64,000 nt of DNA from Dactylosporangium sp040605635. GTDB lineage: Bacteria > Actinomycetota > Actinomycetes > Mycobacteriales > Micromonosporaceae. Below the pieces are notes generated by a model. The model was given only the letters and a program-made list of their open reading frames with translations, had not been told where the DNA came from and searched no databases. Within the stretch, counting starts at the first letter, position 1, and each line of letters starts with the position of its first letter. The DNA is taken from the NCBI RefSeq assembly GCF_040605635.1, contig NZ_JBEXDG010000021.1:62001-126000 (forward strand), given 5' to 3'. Both the position numbers and the translations under genes were made by a program. This document shows, one piece after another, positions 49,289 to 57,875 of this stretch.

Positions 49289-49801
49289 ATGATCAGCGTC
49301 AGCCCGCGCCTCGTCCGGGACGACAAGCCGGTCGAGCGGGCGACGTCCCTCGCTCTTCCCGGCGAGTTGACCGCGCTCATCGTCGCGATCCACGGTGCCG
49401 AGGCGGTCGAGGCGGTCGAGATCCCCGCCGACTACGCCGAATTCGTCCGCACCGATGGTGGCGGCCTGTGGACCCTGGACCGGAACGGTGCTCCGGACCC
49501 GTACGGCTGGGAGGTCCACCGGTTCTCCACGGCGCTCGCGGCCACCGCGGGCCTGTACGAGCGGGCCGTCACGGAGCAGGAGGACGCTCCGGACTGGGAG
49601 CACGGGGCGTCGATCGCGGCGATGCGCAAGGCCGGCTTCTGGCTCGAGATCGGTGGGTACGGCTGGCGGCACCTGCACTACCTGTGCTGCGATCGGTCCT
49701 GTGAGCAGTTCGGCAAGGTCTACGACCTCAACGACGGCGACCTCACCACCGGCATGGTCCCCGATGTGGTCTGGGGCAGCTTCAGCGAGTACATCAGCTG
49801 A
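49289..49801 (+). CDS. SMI1/KNR4 (SUKH)-like protein
   Basis: The 170-residue soluble protein has the SUKH core pattern IPADYAEFVRTDGGGLWTLDRNG and a later IGGYGWRHLHYLCCDRSCEQFGKVYDLNDGD. SUKH proteins are frequent immunity proteins of polymorphic toxins and also general binding modules. The ATG is 6 nt after TACCCT, so it may be leaderless. No toxin gene is adjacent. Confidence 0.6.
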   Translation: MISVSPRLVRDDKPVERATSLALPGELTALIVAIHGAEAVEAVEIPADYAEFVRTDGGGLWTLDRNGAPDPYGWEVHRFSTALAATAGLYERAVTEQEDAPDWEHGASIAAMRKAGFWLEIGGYGWRHLHYLCCDRSCEQFGKVYDLNDGDLTTGMVPDVVWGSFSEYIS

Positions 49802-49839
49802 CACCGAGCGCGCATCGTCAGGTCGTGTCTTCGCTCTGT

Positions 49840-50005
49840 GACATGCGGTCGTCCGATCAAAGGACTCGGTCACCAGCACCGGACCGCCGTCGGCGTCCCC
49901 GAACGCCACGCAACGCGCGTCGGACACCACGACCGCGGTCACCGCGTCCGCAACCACGTCCCAGACCAGCGGCCGATCCCCGCCGTCGCCGACAGCCGCC
50001 GCCCG
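49840..50005 (-). other. Coding-like fragment of an unknown gene
   Basis: On the minus strand from about 50005 the frame reads AVGDGGDRPLVWDVVADAV then TAVVVSDARCVAFGDADGGPVLVTESFD. The codon pattern is strongly gene-like but there is no start or family match, and it runs into unrelated sequence near 49850. It may be the remains of a gene deleted when the catabolic cluster arrived. Confidence 0.3.
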
Positions 50006-50008
50006 GGG

Positions 50009-50959
50009 TCAGGCCAGCGAGTTGGCCATCGCTGCGAGTTCCTCGTCCCGGCTGATCCCGGACGTCACGCCCATCGCGGCGTTGGTCAGGGCGGCGATCT
50101 CCTCCTTCGGCGTGCCGGCCATCCAGACGTCGCGGCTGATCGGGGTCGACTCCAGGATGCGCGGGCGATGGTCGGCGCCGACGATGTCGTGCTCGACGCA
50201 GAACTCGAACGACAGCCCCGCCATCGGGTCGGCGATGTAGACGCTGATCGAGCCGGAGGCCGCATGCCGCAGGACGTCCTTCTGGAGCTTGGCTCCGCTG
50301 CGCAGGGCCACGTTCCGCGCGCGCATCACGTCGTCGATGCTGTCGACCAGGATGCAGAAGTGGTCCATCTTCGCCGCGCGTTCCGGGCTGGCCCGGAAGA
50401 TGCCGAGCGAGTGGTGGTAGTTGTTCGCCGAGCGCATGAAGACGGCGTTGCGCTTGATCCAGTCGGAGGCCCGGAAGCCCAGCACCTGCGAGTAGAAGTC
50501 GTGGGAAGCGACCGGGTCGGTCGAGAACCACACGGCGTGCAGCAGCGTGTCCATGTGGACGATGTCCTGAGCCGGCTTCACGCCGCGGGACAGCATGTCG
50601 GTATAGACGTCCACCTCGACGCCATCCGGATCGGTGAAGCGGATGCCCCGGTCGATCTTGTCGCCGTCGAGGTCGCCGAACTCCTCGTGGGCGATGCCGC
50701 GGGTGGCCAGGCGGTCGGCGACGTTGTCGAGCGACTCCCCGCCGGCCAGCTGGAAGCCGACCCGCACCAGTCCCTGCCGGTTCGTGGACTCCTCCAGGCG
50801 CAGCCAGTGATGCTCGTAGCCGCCACCGAGGAACGCCGTGCCGGCGGCCTGGTCGTGCAACGTCATCTGGCCCACGCGGGTGTAGAAGTTCGCGGACTGC
50901 TGGACATCCGGCACGGCCATGACCACGTAGCCAAGGCGCTCCGTCGACTGCTCCGCCAT
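50009..50959 (-). CDS. Extradiol ring-cleavage dioxygenase-like VOC protein (BphC type)
   Basis: The 316-residue protein has two VOC modules. The first includes LGYVVMAVPDVQQSANFYTRVGQM and FTDPDGVEVDVY; the second has MDTLLHAVWFSTDPVASHDFYSQVLGF and MDHFCILVDSIDDVMRARN. The His of LLHAVWF, His of MDHFCIL and Glu of LSFEFCVEHD fit the 2-His-1-carboxylate iron site of type I extradiol dioxygenases. GAGGAGG lies 6 nt before ATG 50959. It is last in the cluster, just downstream of a GntR-type operator. Confidence 0.82.
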   Translation of the reverse strand: MAEQSTERLGYVVMAVPDVQQSANFYTRVGQMTLHDQAAGTAFLGGGYEHHWLRLEESTNRQGLVRVGFQLAGGESLDNVADRLATRGIAHEEFGDLDGDKIDRGIRFTDPDGVEVDVYTDMLSRGVKPAQDIVHMDTLLHAVWFSTDPVASHDFYSQVLGFRASDWIKRNAVFMRSANNYHHSLGIFRASPERAAKMDHFCILVDSIDDVMRARNVALRSGAKLQKDVLRHAASGSISVYIADPMAGLSFEFCVEHDIVGADHRPRILESTPISRDVWMAGTPKEEIAALTNAAMGVTSGISRDEELAAMANSLA

Positions 50960-50984
50960 CGTTTGCCTCCTCAAGATTCTGCCT

Positions 50985-52451
50985 TCAGATTAGTGTATAC
51001 ACTTCGCCTGTCAAGGTCACCGCGGGTCGTAGCTGCCCGGCCAGCTGGGTTACCACTGCCGCCGCGATCCGGCGGCAGAAGTTCGCCGGATCGACATGAG
51101 CCGGACTGGGCTCGGGCACCACGACGTGGACCACCCCGTCGGCCAGGAGCTGGGCGGCGCCGATGCGCTGCCGCCGCGCCGTGGCGGCGGCGTGGGCGGT
51201 GGTGCCATGCAGGATCGTGCTCGCGCCCTCCGGCGGAAGCGGCGAGAGCCAGCTGTGCTCGGCCGCGATCACCCGCCGGCACGGCAGCAGCGCGAGCGCC
51301 GCACCGCCGCAGCCCTCCCCCATGAGCACCGCCACCGACGGCACGCTCAGCTGGACGAGGTCGGCGAGGCAACGGGCGATCTCGCTTGCCAGCGCGCCCT
51401 CCTCGGCTGCCACGGACAGGTCGGCGCCGGGTGTGTCGATGAGGCACACCAGCGGCCGCCGCAACTGCTGCGCCACCTGCATGAACCGCCGGGCCGCCCG
51501 CAGGTCGGCGGGGCCCAGGCCAGCCGTGGCCTGCGCCCGGCGATCCTGCCCCACCACGACGCAGGCGAGGCCCTCGAACGCGGCCAGGGCGCCGACCAGG
51601 CCGTGGCCGGACTCCCCCGCGCCGGTGCCCGATATCAGGACGTGGTCATCCGCGGCGTACCGCAGCAGCTCGAGCACGCCCGGGCGGTCGGCGCGCCGGC
51701 TCAACCGCACCGAACTCCACACGTCGGCGCCGGGGCGCCGGGGCGGACGGGTCGGCACTCGGCCGGAGGCGACGGCGGCGGGACGCAGCAGCCGCAGCGT
51801 GCGGGCCACGACATCGGCCAGGTCGGCCGGCGGCACCACGCCGTCGATGACGCCCTTGGCGACGAGGTTCTCGGCGATCTGGACGCCGGGCGGAAACGGG
51901 GCCCCGGACAGCGCCTCGTAGACCTTCGGCCCGAGGAAGCCGATCAGGGCGGCCGGCTCCGCCAGTGTGACGTGCCCGAGCGAGCCCCACGAGGCGAAGA
52001 CCCCGCCGGTGGTTGGGTGACGCAGGTAGACGAGGTAGGGCAGGCCGGCGTTCTTGTGTTCGACGACCGCCCGCGAGATGTCCACCATGGTGACGAAGGC
52101 GGGCGTGCCCTCCTGCATCCGGGTGCCGCCCGAGGCCGGCGCGGCCACCAGGGGCAGGCATTCGGCGGTGGCCCGCCCGACCGCGGCCACGATTCGATCG
52201 GCCGTCGCGCGTCCGATCGAGCCGCCGAGGAAGCGGAACTCGCTCACGATCAGCGCCACATCGTGTCCGCGGATGCGGGCCCGACCGGTGAGCACGGCCT
52301 CGTCGGTCCCGGCCCGCTCGGCGGCACGGGCGAGCTCGGCCGCGTAGGAGGCGTCGACCCCGCCGTGGGCGGGCGCCAGGTCCCAGCTCTGCCACGACCC
52401 CGGGTCGACGAGGCCGGCCAGGAGGTCCCGGGCGCCAGCAGGGCGGCTCAC
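50985..52451 (-). CDS. Fused carboxyltransferase (AccD/AccA-like)
   Basis: The 488-residue protein joins a beta-type carboxyltransferase (residues ~1-245; FRFLGGSIGRATADRIVAAV, PLVAAPASGGTRMQEGT, GPKVYEALSG) to an alpha-type half (~265-488; PLVCLIDTPGADLSVAAEEGALASEIARCL, VLMGEGCGGAALALLPC, RIGAAQLLADGVV). The zinc ribbon of AccD is absent. No biotin carboxylase or carrier is nearby, so it could use a carrier from elsewhere or act in decarboxylation as in malonate decarboxylase. GTG 52451 overlaps the CoA-transferase stop. Confidence 0.8.
   Translation of the reverse strand: MSRPAGARDLLAGLVDPGSWQSWDLAPAHGGVDASYAAELARAAERAGTDEAVLTGRARIRGHDVALIVSEFRFLGGSIGRATADRIVAAVGRATAECLPLVAAPASGGTRMQEGTPAFVTMVDISRAVVEHKNAGLPYLVYLRHPTTGGVFASWGSLGHVTLAEPAALIGFLGPKVYEALSGAPFPPGVQIAENLVAKGVIDGVVPPADLADVVARTLRLLRPAAVASGRVPTRPPRRPGADVWSSVRLSRRADRPGVLELLRYAADDHVLISGTGAGESGHGLVGALAAFEGLACVVVGQDRRAQATAGLGPADLRAARRFMQVAQQLRRPLVCLIDTPGADLSVAAEEGALASEIARCLADLVQLSVPSVAVLMGEGCGGAALALLPCRRVIAAEHSWLSPLPPEGASTILHGTTAHAAATARRQRIGAAQLLADGVVHVVVPEPSPAHVDPANFCRRIAAAVVTQLAGQLRPAVTLTGEVYTLI
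50992..51003. promoter_or_regulatory. GntR-type operator 1, inside the carboxyltransferase 3' end
   Basis: AGTGTATACACT is a perfect 12-bp palindrome, located 33 bp before the dioxygenase ATG. It overlaps codons for the last residues (VYTL) of the carboxyltransferase. Confidence 0.6.
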
Positions 52452-53626
52452 GGCGGACCTTCGGCCCAGGCGCGGACGGCTGCACCGTGTTCGTTGAGGA
52501 TCGGCGGGGCCCCGTGCTCCGTCCGGGTCACCTCCAGGCCGTCCGGCTTGAAGAACCGCAGCGGCGGTCCAGGAAGCCGCAGCGCACCGAGTGTCGTGTG
52601 GTCGACCTCCACGACCAGGCCCTGGCTCCGTGTCTGGTCCCATGCGTAGACCTCGTCGAGGCTGCGCACGCGCCCCGCCGGGATGCCGCACTCGGCCAGC
52701 CGGGCCAGCAGCGGCTCGGCCGTCCAGGACGAGAACGCCTTCTCGACGAGCTCGATGACCCGCTCGCGCGCGACGACGCGTTCCGGGTTGGTGGCGAGTC
52801 CGGTGGCCTCGGGGTCGAGGTCGAAGGCAGTGCAGAAGCGCCGCCACAGGCCCTCGCTGCCGACCGCGATCTGGACCGCGCCATCGGCGCAGCGGAACAG
52901 CCCGTACGGCGCGATCGAGGCGTGATGGTTTCCGGCGGCCCGGCCGACCTCGCCGGCGACGGTCCAGCGGGTGCCCTGGAATCCGTGCACGCCGACGGCC
53001 GCGGCGAGCAGCGACGTGCGGACAACCTGGCCGCGGCCGGTGCGGCCGCGTTCGTGCAGCGCGGCGAGGACGCCGAAGGCGCCGTACATGCCGGCCAGCA
53101 GATCGCAGATCGGCGTGCCCATCTTCTGCGGGTCGGCCGGCCCGGTCCCGGTGAGTGACATCAGGCCGCCCTCGCCTTGGGCGATCTGGTCGTAGCCCGC
53201 CCGGCCGCCCTCCGGGCCGTCGTGGCCGAAGCCGGAGATGCTCAGCTGCACCAGCCCCGGGTTCACCGCGGCCAGGACGTCGCCGCCGAGGCCGAGCCGG
53301 TCCATCACGCCGTGGCGGAAGTTCTCGACGAGCACGTCGGCCCGCCGCACCAGCTCCAGCAGCAGGCCCCGGTCGGCGGCGTCCTTGAGGTCCAGGCAGA
53401 CGGACTCCTTGTTGCGGTTGGCCGACAGGAAGTACGTCGACTCGCGGTCGCCCCGCTCCGGCGTCACGAACGGGGGACCCCAGCCCCGGGTGTCGTCCCC
53501 GGCGCCGGGCGCCTCGATCTTGACCACGCGGGCCCCGAGATCGGCCATCATCATCGTGGCGTGCGGGCCGGCCAGGGCCCGGGACAGGTCGACGACCACG
53601 ACCCCCGCCAGCGGACCGGCGTTCAT
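52448..53626 (-). CDS. CaiB/BaiF family (class III) CoA-transferase
   Basis: The 392-residue protein has VVVVDLSRALAGPHATMMMADLGARVVKIEAPGAGDDTRGW, NRNKESVCLDLK and LVENFRHGVMDRLGLG. The catalytic Asp lies in TPICDLLAGMYGAFGVLAAL (near 170). Such enzymes move CoA between carboxylic acids, here probably activating a pathway acid before carbon-chain cleavage. Both ends overlap neighbouring genes by 4 bp in a tight operon. Confidence 0.9.
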   Translation of the reverse strand: MNAGPLAGVVVVDLSRALAGPHATMMMADLGARVVKIEAPGAGDDTRGWGPPFVTPERGDRESTYFLSANRNKESVCLDLKDAADRGLLLELVRRADVLVENFRHGVMDRLGLGGDVLAAVNPGLVQLSISGFGHDGPEGGRAGYDQIAQGEGGLMSLTGTGPADPQKMGTPICDLLAGMYGAFGVLAALHERGRTGRGQVVRTSLLAAAVGVHGFQGTRWTVAGEVGRAAGNHHASIAPYGLFRCADGAVQIAVGSEGLWRRFCTAFDLDPEATGLATNPERVVARERVIELVEKAFSSWTAEPLLARLAECGIPAGRVRSLDEVYAWDQTRSQGLVVEVDHTTLGALRLPGPPLRFFKPDGLEVTRTEHGAPPILNEHGAAVRAWAEGPP

Positions 53627-54489
53627 GTGTGCCGCACCTCGTTGCCGCCCACGGGATTGCGCAGGATGCCGAGCCGCTCCACCTCGACCTCGACCTCGTC
53701 GCCCGGCCGCAGCAGCCACGGCGGGGTCCGCGTGTAGCCGACACCCGCGGGCGTGCCGGTGGCGAGCAGGTCGCCCGGCCGCAGCGTCATCGTGCGGCTG
53801 ATCAGGGCCAGCGTCTCGCCGACGGTGTAGACCATCTCGTCGGTCCGGCCGCGCTGCACCTCCTCGCCGTTGACCCGGGTGACGACCGTGAGGCCGTCGC
53901 GCAGGTCGCCGACCTCGGCGGCCGGCACGAGCGGGCCGAGCGGGCCCGACCGGTCGCCGTTCTTGCCCAGAATCCACTGCGAGGTCAGCTTCTGCGCGCG
54001 CCGGGCAGTGACGTCGTTGAACGTCGAGTAGCCCACGACGGCGGACAGTGCCTGCTCCGGCGTCGCGTCGACGAGCGTCTCGCCGACCCAGGCGACCACC
54101 TCGCCCTCCCAATCGAGGCCGTCCTCGCCCGACGGAACCGGGATGACGGCGCCGCCGACGGTGAGCGAGACCGGCCACCGAGCGAAGATCGTCGGGTGCT
54201 CCGGCACGCCCCCGGCGGCGTAACTGCCCTCGGCGACGTGTTTGAGGTAGTTGAGGCCGATGCACAGCACCCGGGCCCCGGCCGGCACCGGCGGCACCAG
54301 CTCCGCCCGGTCCAAGGGAACGACGGGTCCGTACCCCTGGATGGCGGCGGCGGCGAGCCATCGCCGCGGGTCGGACCAGAACTCGTCCACGGTGGCCAGG
54401 GCGACGACCCCGTCCCCGGCCGGCGTCAACGCCCCGGCGAGCACCGCCCCGGCGCCGGAGCGCAGCCCGACGATCCGCACGCCGCTCAT
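53623..54489 (-). CDS. Fumarylacetoacetate hydrolase (FAH) family enzyme
   Basis: The 288-residue protein has LCIGLNYLKHVAEG, the metal motif LDWEGEVVAWVG (ExE), GYSTFNDVTARRAQ and a late RPGDLLATGTPAGVGYTRTPPWLLRPGDEVEVEVE. FAH-family enzymes hydrolyse or hydrate acylpyruvates and 2-oxo-hept-4-ene-1,7-dioate-like products of meta cleavage. This fits the extradiol dioxygenase in the same operon. Confidence 0.9.
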   Translation of the reverse strand: MSGVRIVGLRSGAGAVLAGALTPAGDGVVALATVDEFWSDPRRWLAAAAIQGYGPVVPLDRAELVPPVPAGARVLCIGLNYLKHVAEGSYAAGGVPEHPTIFARWPVSLTVGGAVIPVPSGEDGLDWEGEVVAWVGETLVDATPEQALSAVVGYSTFNDVTARRAQKLTSQWILGKNGDRSGPLGPLVPAAEVGDLRDGLTVVTRVNGEEVQRGRTDEMVYTVGETLALISRTMTLRPGDLLATGTPAGVGYTRTPPWLLRPGDEVEVEVERLGILRNPVGGNEVRHT

Positions 54490-55955
54490 CGGGCGATCGC
54501 CGCGTAGGTCGTGTCGAGGTACTCCGCGAGGCCCTCGGCCCCGCCCTCGCGCCCGAGGCCCGACTCCTTCACCCCGCCGAACGGCGCGGCCGCGTTGGAC
54601 ACCACGCCGACGTTGACGCCGACCATCCCGCTGTGGATCCGGTCCACCATCGCCAGGGCCCGGTGCAGGTCCTTGGTGTACACGTAGGCGACCAGGCCGT
54701 ACTCGGTGGCATTGGCGAGCTCGACGGCCTCGTCGTCGTCGCCGAACGTGACGACCGGGGCGAGTGGCCCGAAGATCTCCTCGCGCAGCACGTCACAACC
54801 GGCCGGGACGCCGCTGAGCACGGTCGGACGCACGAACCGGCCGTCGTGTCCGGGGCCGCCGACGACCACTGTCGCGCCACGCTGCACCGCGTCGGCGAGC
54901 AGGCTCTGGTACTTCTCCACCGCCGCGTCGTCCACCAGCGGCCCCAGCTCGGTGCCGTCCTGCCAGCCGGGACCGACCGTCATCGCCGCGACCCGCTCGG
55001 CCAGCCGCCGGGTGAACTCCTCGGCCACCGGCTCGGCCACGATGAAGCGGTTGGCGGCCGTGCACGCCTGGCCCACGTTGCGCATCTTCGCGATGAGGGC
55101 ACCTTCGACCGCCGCGTCGAGGTCGGCGTCGGCGAAGACCAGGAACGGAGCGTTGCCGCCCAGCTCCATCGACGTGCGCATGACGTGGCGGGCGCACTGC
55201 CCGAGCAGCAGCTTGCCGACCGCGGTGGAACCGGTGAAGGAGAGCTTGCGCAGCCGGCCGGTCTCGATCATCGCGGTGGTGACCGCGCCGGATCGCGTCG
55301 TGGTCACCACGTTGACGGCGCCCGCCGGGGCTCCGGCCGACTCGATGAGCTCGGCCAGCAGCAGGGTCGACAGCGGCGTCAGGGCCGCCGGCTTGATGAT
55401 CGACGGGCATCCGGCGGCGATGGCCGGCGCGATCTTGCGGGCGCCCATCGCGAGCGGGAAGTTCCACGGCGTGATGAGCAGGCACGGGCCGACCCCGCGG
55501 TGCGTCACGACGATCCGGGTCTGCCCGCCGGGCGCGAGGCGGTAGTCGCCGTGGACGCGGACCGCCTCGTCGGCGAACCAGCCGAAGAAGTCGGCCGCGT
55601 AGGACACCTCGGCCCGCGCCTCCCCCAGCGACTTGCCCATCTCCAGCGTGATCAGCAGGGCGAACTCGTCGGCCCGGTCCCGGATGCCCTGCTCGACCCG
55701 GCGCAGCAGCCGCGCCCGCTCGCTCGGGGACATCGCGGTGAGCGCCGGCTGGGCGGCGACCGCGGCCTCGACCGCGGCCAGGCCGTCCTCGATCGTGGCG
55801 TCGGCGATCGCGGCCAGCGGCTCGCCGGTGGCCGGGTTGTCGACCACCAGCGTGGCGCCGGAGCTCGCGGGCCGCCAGGTGCCGGCGATGAGCAGACCGG
55901 TCGGGACGGCGGGGAGGCTGGGCGCCGCCGCCGTCGGCGTGGCCGTGACAGTCAT
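54486..55955 (-). CDS. NAD(P)-dependent aldehyde dehydrogenase
   Basis: The 489-residue enzyme has ITPWNFPLAMGARKIAPAIAAGCPSIIKPA, the NAD-loop FTGSTAVGKLLL, the catalytic Glu in MELGGNAPFLV (near 260) and the catalytic Cys in NVGQACTAANRF (near 295). The closest group by eye is succinate-semialdehyde dehydrogenase. ATG 55955 has GAGGAG 6 nt upstream. It probably oxidises a semialdehyde released in the catabolic pathway. Confidence 0.9.
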   Translation of the reverse strand: MTVTATPTAAAPSLPAVPTGLLIAGTWRPASSGATLVVDNPATGEPLAAIADATIEDGLAAVEAAVAAQPALTAMSPSERARLLRRVEQGIRDRADEFALLITLEMGKSLGEARAEVSYAADFFGWFADEAVRVHGDYRLAPGGQTRIVVTHRGVGPCLLITPWNFPLAMGARKIAPAIAAGCPSIIKPAALTPLSTLLLAELIESAGAPAGAVNVVTTTRSGAVTTAMIETGRLRKLSFTGSTAVGKLLLGQCARHVMRTSMELGGNAPFLVFADADLDAAVEGALIAKMRNVGQACTAANRFIVAEPVAEEFTRRLAERVAAMTVGPGWQDGTELGPLVDDAAVEKYQSLLADAVQRGATVVVGGPGHDGRFVRPTVLSGVPAGCDVLREEIFGPLAPVVTFGDDDEAVELANATEYGLVAYVYTKDLHRALAMVDRIHSGMVGVNVGVVSNAAAPFGGVKESGLGREGGAEGLAEYLDTTYAAIAR

Positions 55956-55972
55956 GATGGTCTCCTCGGCTC

Positions 55973-56935
55973 TCAAAGGATCGCGACGCCGGCGACGGGG
56001 CAGCCGGAGGCCCCGGTGATCGGCAGCGCGGGCGCGGCGAACAGGAACTCGTAACGGCTCACCCGGGCACAGGCCTCGGCGAGCTCGGCGAAGTCGAAGA
56101 TCTCCCCGATCGCCAGCCCCATGTGGACCAGGGCGACGACGTGGAACGGCTGGAAGCAGTCGATCTCGTTGGGCCGGACCTCGACTCCCCACGTGTCGGA
56201 GGCGACGGCGGCCACCGAGCGCTCGTGCAGCCACGGCGCGGTGTGCAGCGACAGTCCCGGTGCGGCGCCGCCGGCGTAGTCGCCCCACGCCGTCCGGCGG
56301 ACCTCCAGGAAGCCGGTGCGGATCAGCAGGCAGTCGCCCTTGCGGACCTCGACGCCTTGCGCGGCGGCGGTCGCCTCGAGATCGTCGACAGTGATGGCGT
56401 ACCCCGGCTCGAGCGAGGCGACCCCGTGGTGGCGGGCGACGTCGAGCAGTACACCTCGAAGCACGAGCTGGCCGGCGAACTTCTCGATGCCGTTGCGGGC
56501 GGCGCCGGCCGAGGAGACCAGAGCGGCCGAACGCCCGTTGTACATCTTGCCCTTCCAGAAGATGTGCGACAGCGAGTCCCACTGGGTGCCGGCCTGGTTC
56601 GGCACGATGAGGATGTCGTCGGAGCGGCCGTAGCCCTTGGCGGGACCGAACCCGGCCGGCAGGATCTCCTGCGCGCCGGCGACGTGGTCGGCCCCGGTCG
56701 CGGTCATGACGTTGCGCGGGTTGGCCCGCAGCGTCCCGGTCTGGGGGCCGCGCTGGTCGTACGGCAGCGACACCGACACCCGCAGGCCGTGCTCGACCAG
56801 GGAGGCCGCGTGCCGCACCTGCTCGGGCCCGACGTGGTTGAGCGTGCCCAGCTCGTCCTCGTCGCCCCATCGTCCCCAGTTGCTGCACTTGTCGATGTAC
56901 TGCTGGAGCACATCGGCTCCGTCGAAGTCGGTCAT
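55973..56935 (-). CDS. Cyclase-family (kynurenine formamidase-like) hydrolase
   Basis: The 320-residue protein has GTLNHVGPEQVRHAASLVEHGLRVSVSLP and QAGTQWDSLSHIFW at the position of the HxGTHxD metal motif. Both His of the motif are replaced by Gln while the Asp and a later His remain, as in one cyclase subgroup. KGDCLLIRTGF and WLHERSVAAVASDTWGVE also match. It likely hydrolyses a cyclic or amide intermediate. ATG 56935 is 12 nt after the end of the next upstream gene. Confidence 0.8.
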   Translation of the reverse strand: MTDFDGADVLQQYIDKCSNWGRWGDEDELGTLNHVGPEQVRHAASLVEHGLRVSVSLPYDQRGPQTGTLRANPRNVMTATGADHVAGAQEILPAGFGPAKGYGRSDDILIVPNQAGTQWDSLSHIFWKGKMYNGRSAALVSSAGAARNGIEKFAGQLVLRGVLLDVARHHGVASLEPGYAITVDDLEATAAAQGVEVRKGDCLLIRTGFLEVRRTAWGDYAGGAAPGLSLHTAPWLHERSVAAVASDTWGVEVRPNEIDCFQPFHVVALVHMGLAIGEIFDFAELAEACARVSRYEFLFAAPALPITGASGCPVAGVAIL

Positions 56936-56946
56936 CTCGCTCCAGT

Positions 56947-57747
56947 TCAGTGCGCGGTCGAGGTGGTGAAGGCGCCGACGAGGGCGGGGCCGAAGTCGTC
57001 GAGCACCGCCGCGGCGATCGGGCCCCGCTCTGAGCGCAGGGTCATGAGGTAGCCGTAGCGGAACAGCTCACCGGTCGGCTGGTTGGTCACCGTGCGCAGG
57101 CGCAGGCCGTGCGCCCGGGCCCGGGCGGTCGCGTCCTCGAGCTCCTCCGCACCCGTCACGCGCACGGCGGCGTGGTCGGCGCCCTCGGGCCGGTCGGGCT
57201 TGGCCGACAGCGCCCACCAGCCGCCGGCGGCACCGTCGTCCACGTCCGCCGCGACGACCTCGAGGCCGAGCTCCCGCCCGAGGGCGGCCGTGCCGATCAC
57301 GGCGTGGGTGCCGTCCCCGGCCAGGACGTCGCGGGCGGCCGCCACCGAGTTCTGCTCGTGCATCTCGACCTGCGCGTGGGGCAGGGACTCGGCCAGGAAG
57401 CGCCGGCACTGCCGGATCGAGCCGTGCCCGCCGACGTGGCGGATGTCGGCCAGGGCCGTGCCGGGCTTGCCCAGGAGCATGCAGTGGTACGGCACGACGA
57501 TCTCGTCGACCACGAACAGTGGCTCACCGGCGAGAATCCGGGCCGCGGTGTCCGTGCACGCGGTGCGCGACGTCTCCGAGGTCAGCACCCCGAGGTCGAT
57601 GTCGGCGCCGAGGACGGCCGCGACAACCGCGTCCATGGTCGGGAAGTACGCGGGTTCGCCGGGCTCGTCCGACCGGCGGGCCAGCAGCTGGGCGGTCGCC
57701 TGGCCGGCGAAGGTGAGGGGACTGCCGAGCGTGCCGATGTGCGCCAT
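56947..57747 (-). CDS. Prephenate-dehydratase-fold protein
   Basis: The 266-residue protein looks like the bilobal PDT domain: MAHIGTLGSPLTFAGQAT at the start, ADIDLGVLTSETSRTACTDT and VDEIVVPYHCMLLGKPGTALADIRHVGGHGSIRQCRRFL. AGDGTHAVIGTAALGRELGLEVVAADVDD and an ACT-like C-terminal part follow. The family converts prephenate to phenylpyruvate, but in this catabolic operon another dehydratase role or ligand binding is more likely. AAGGAG precedes ATG 57747, and a GntR-type operator lies 18 bp upstream. Confidence 0.7.
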   Translation of the reverse strand: MAHIGTLGSPLTFAGQATAQLLARRSDEPGEPAYFPTMDAVVAAVLGADIDLGVLTSETSRTACTDTAARILAGEPLFVVDEIVVPYHCMLLGKPGTALADIRHVGGHGSIRQCRRFLAESLPHAQVEMHEQNSVAAARDVLAGDGTHAVIGTAALGRELGLEVVAADVDDGAAGGWWALSAKPDRPEGADHAAVRVTGAEELEDATARARAHGLRLRTVTNQPTGELFRYGYLMTLRSERGPIAAAVLDDFGPALVGAFTTSTAH

Positions 57748-57764
57748 TCCCACTCCTTCTGCCA

Positions 57765-57776
57765 ACTGTATTCAGT
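57765..57776. promoter_or_regulatory. GntR-type operator 2
   Basis: ACTGTATTCAGT keeps inverted ACTG/CAGT arms around a 4-bp centre, matching the layout of the other sites in the cluster. It lies just before the 57747 to 50009 operon and presumably controls it. Confidence 0.55.
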
Positions 57777-57826
57777 GTTCAGGCTAGCGAGGAGTGGCGG
57801 TCCGCACAACCACCCCGTGAACACAA

Positions 57827-57856
57827 AGCGCCCCGCTTCCGAGGAAGCGGGGCGCT
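57827..57856 (-). terminator. Terminator of the GntR-family regulator gene
   Basis: A 14-bp GC-rich stem (57827-57840 with 57843-57856) and 2-nt loop is followed on the minus strand by TTTGTGTT. It lies 20 bp after the regulator stop. Confidence 0.85.
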
Positions 57857-57875
57857 GCTGACGTGGGCCGTGGTT

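Noticed and set aside
56947..57747. Annotating the PDT-fold gene as phenylalanine-biosynthetic pheA
   Set aside because: It sits inside a GntR-controlled catabolic operon, and its catalytic Thr/Arg region is not clearly conserved, so only the fold is claimed.
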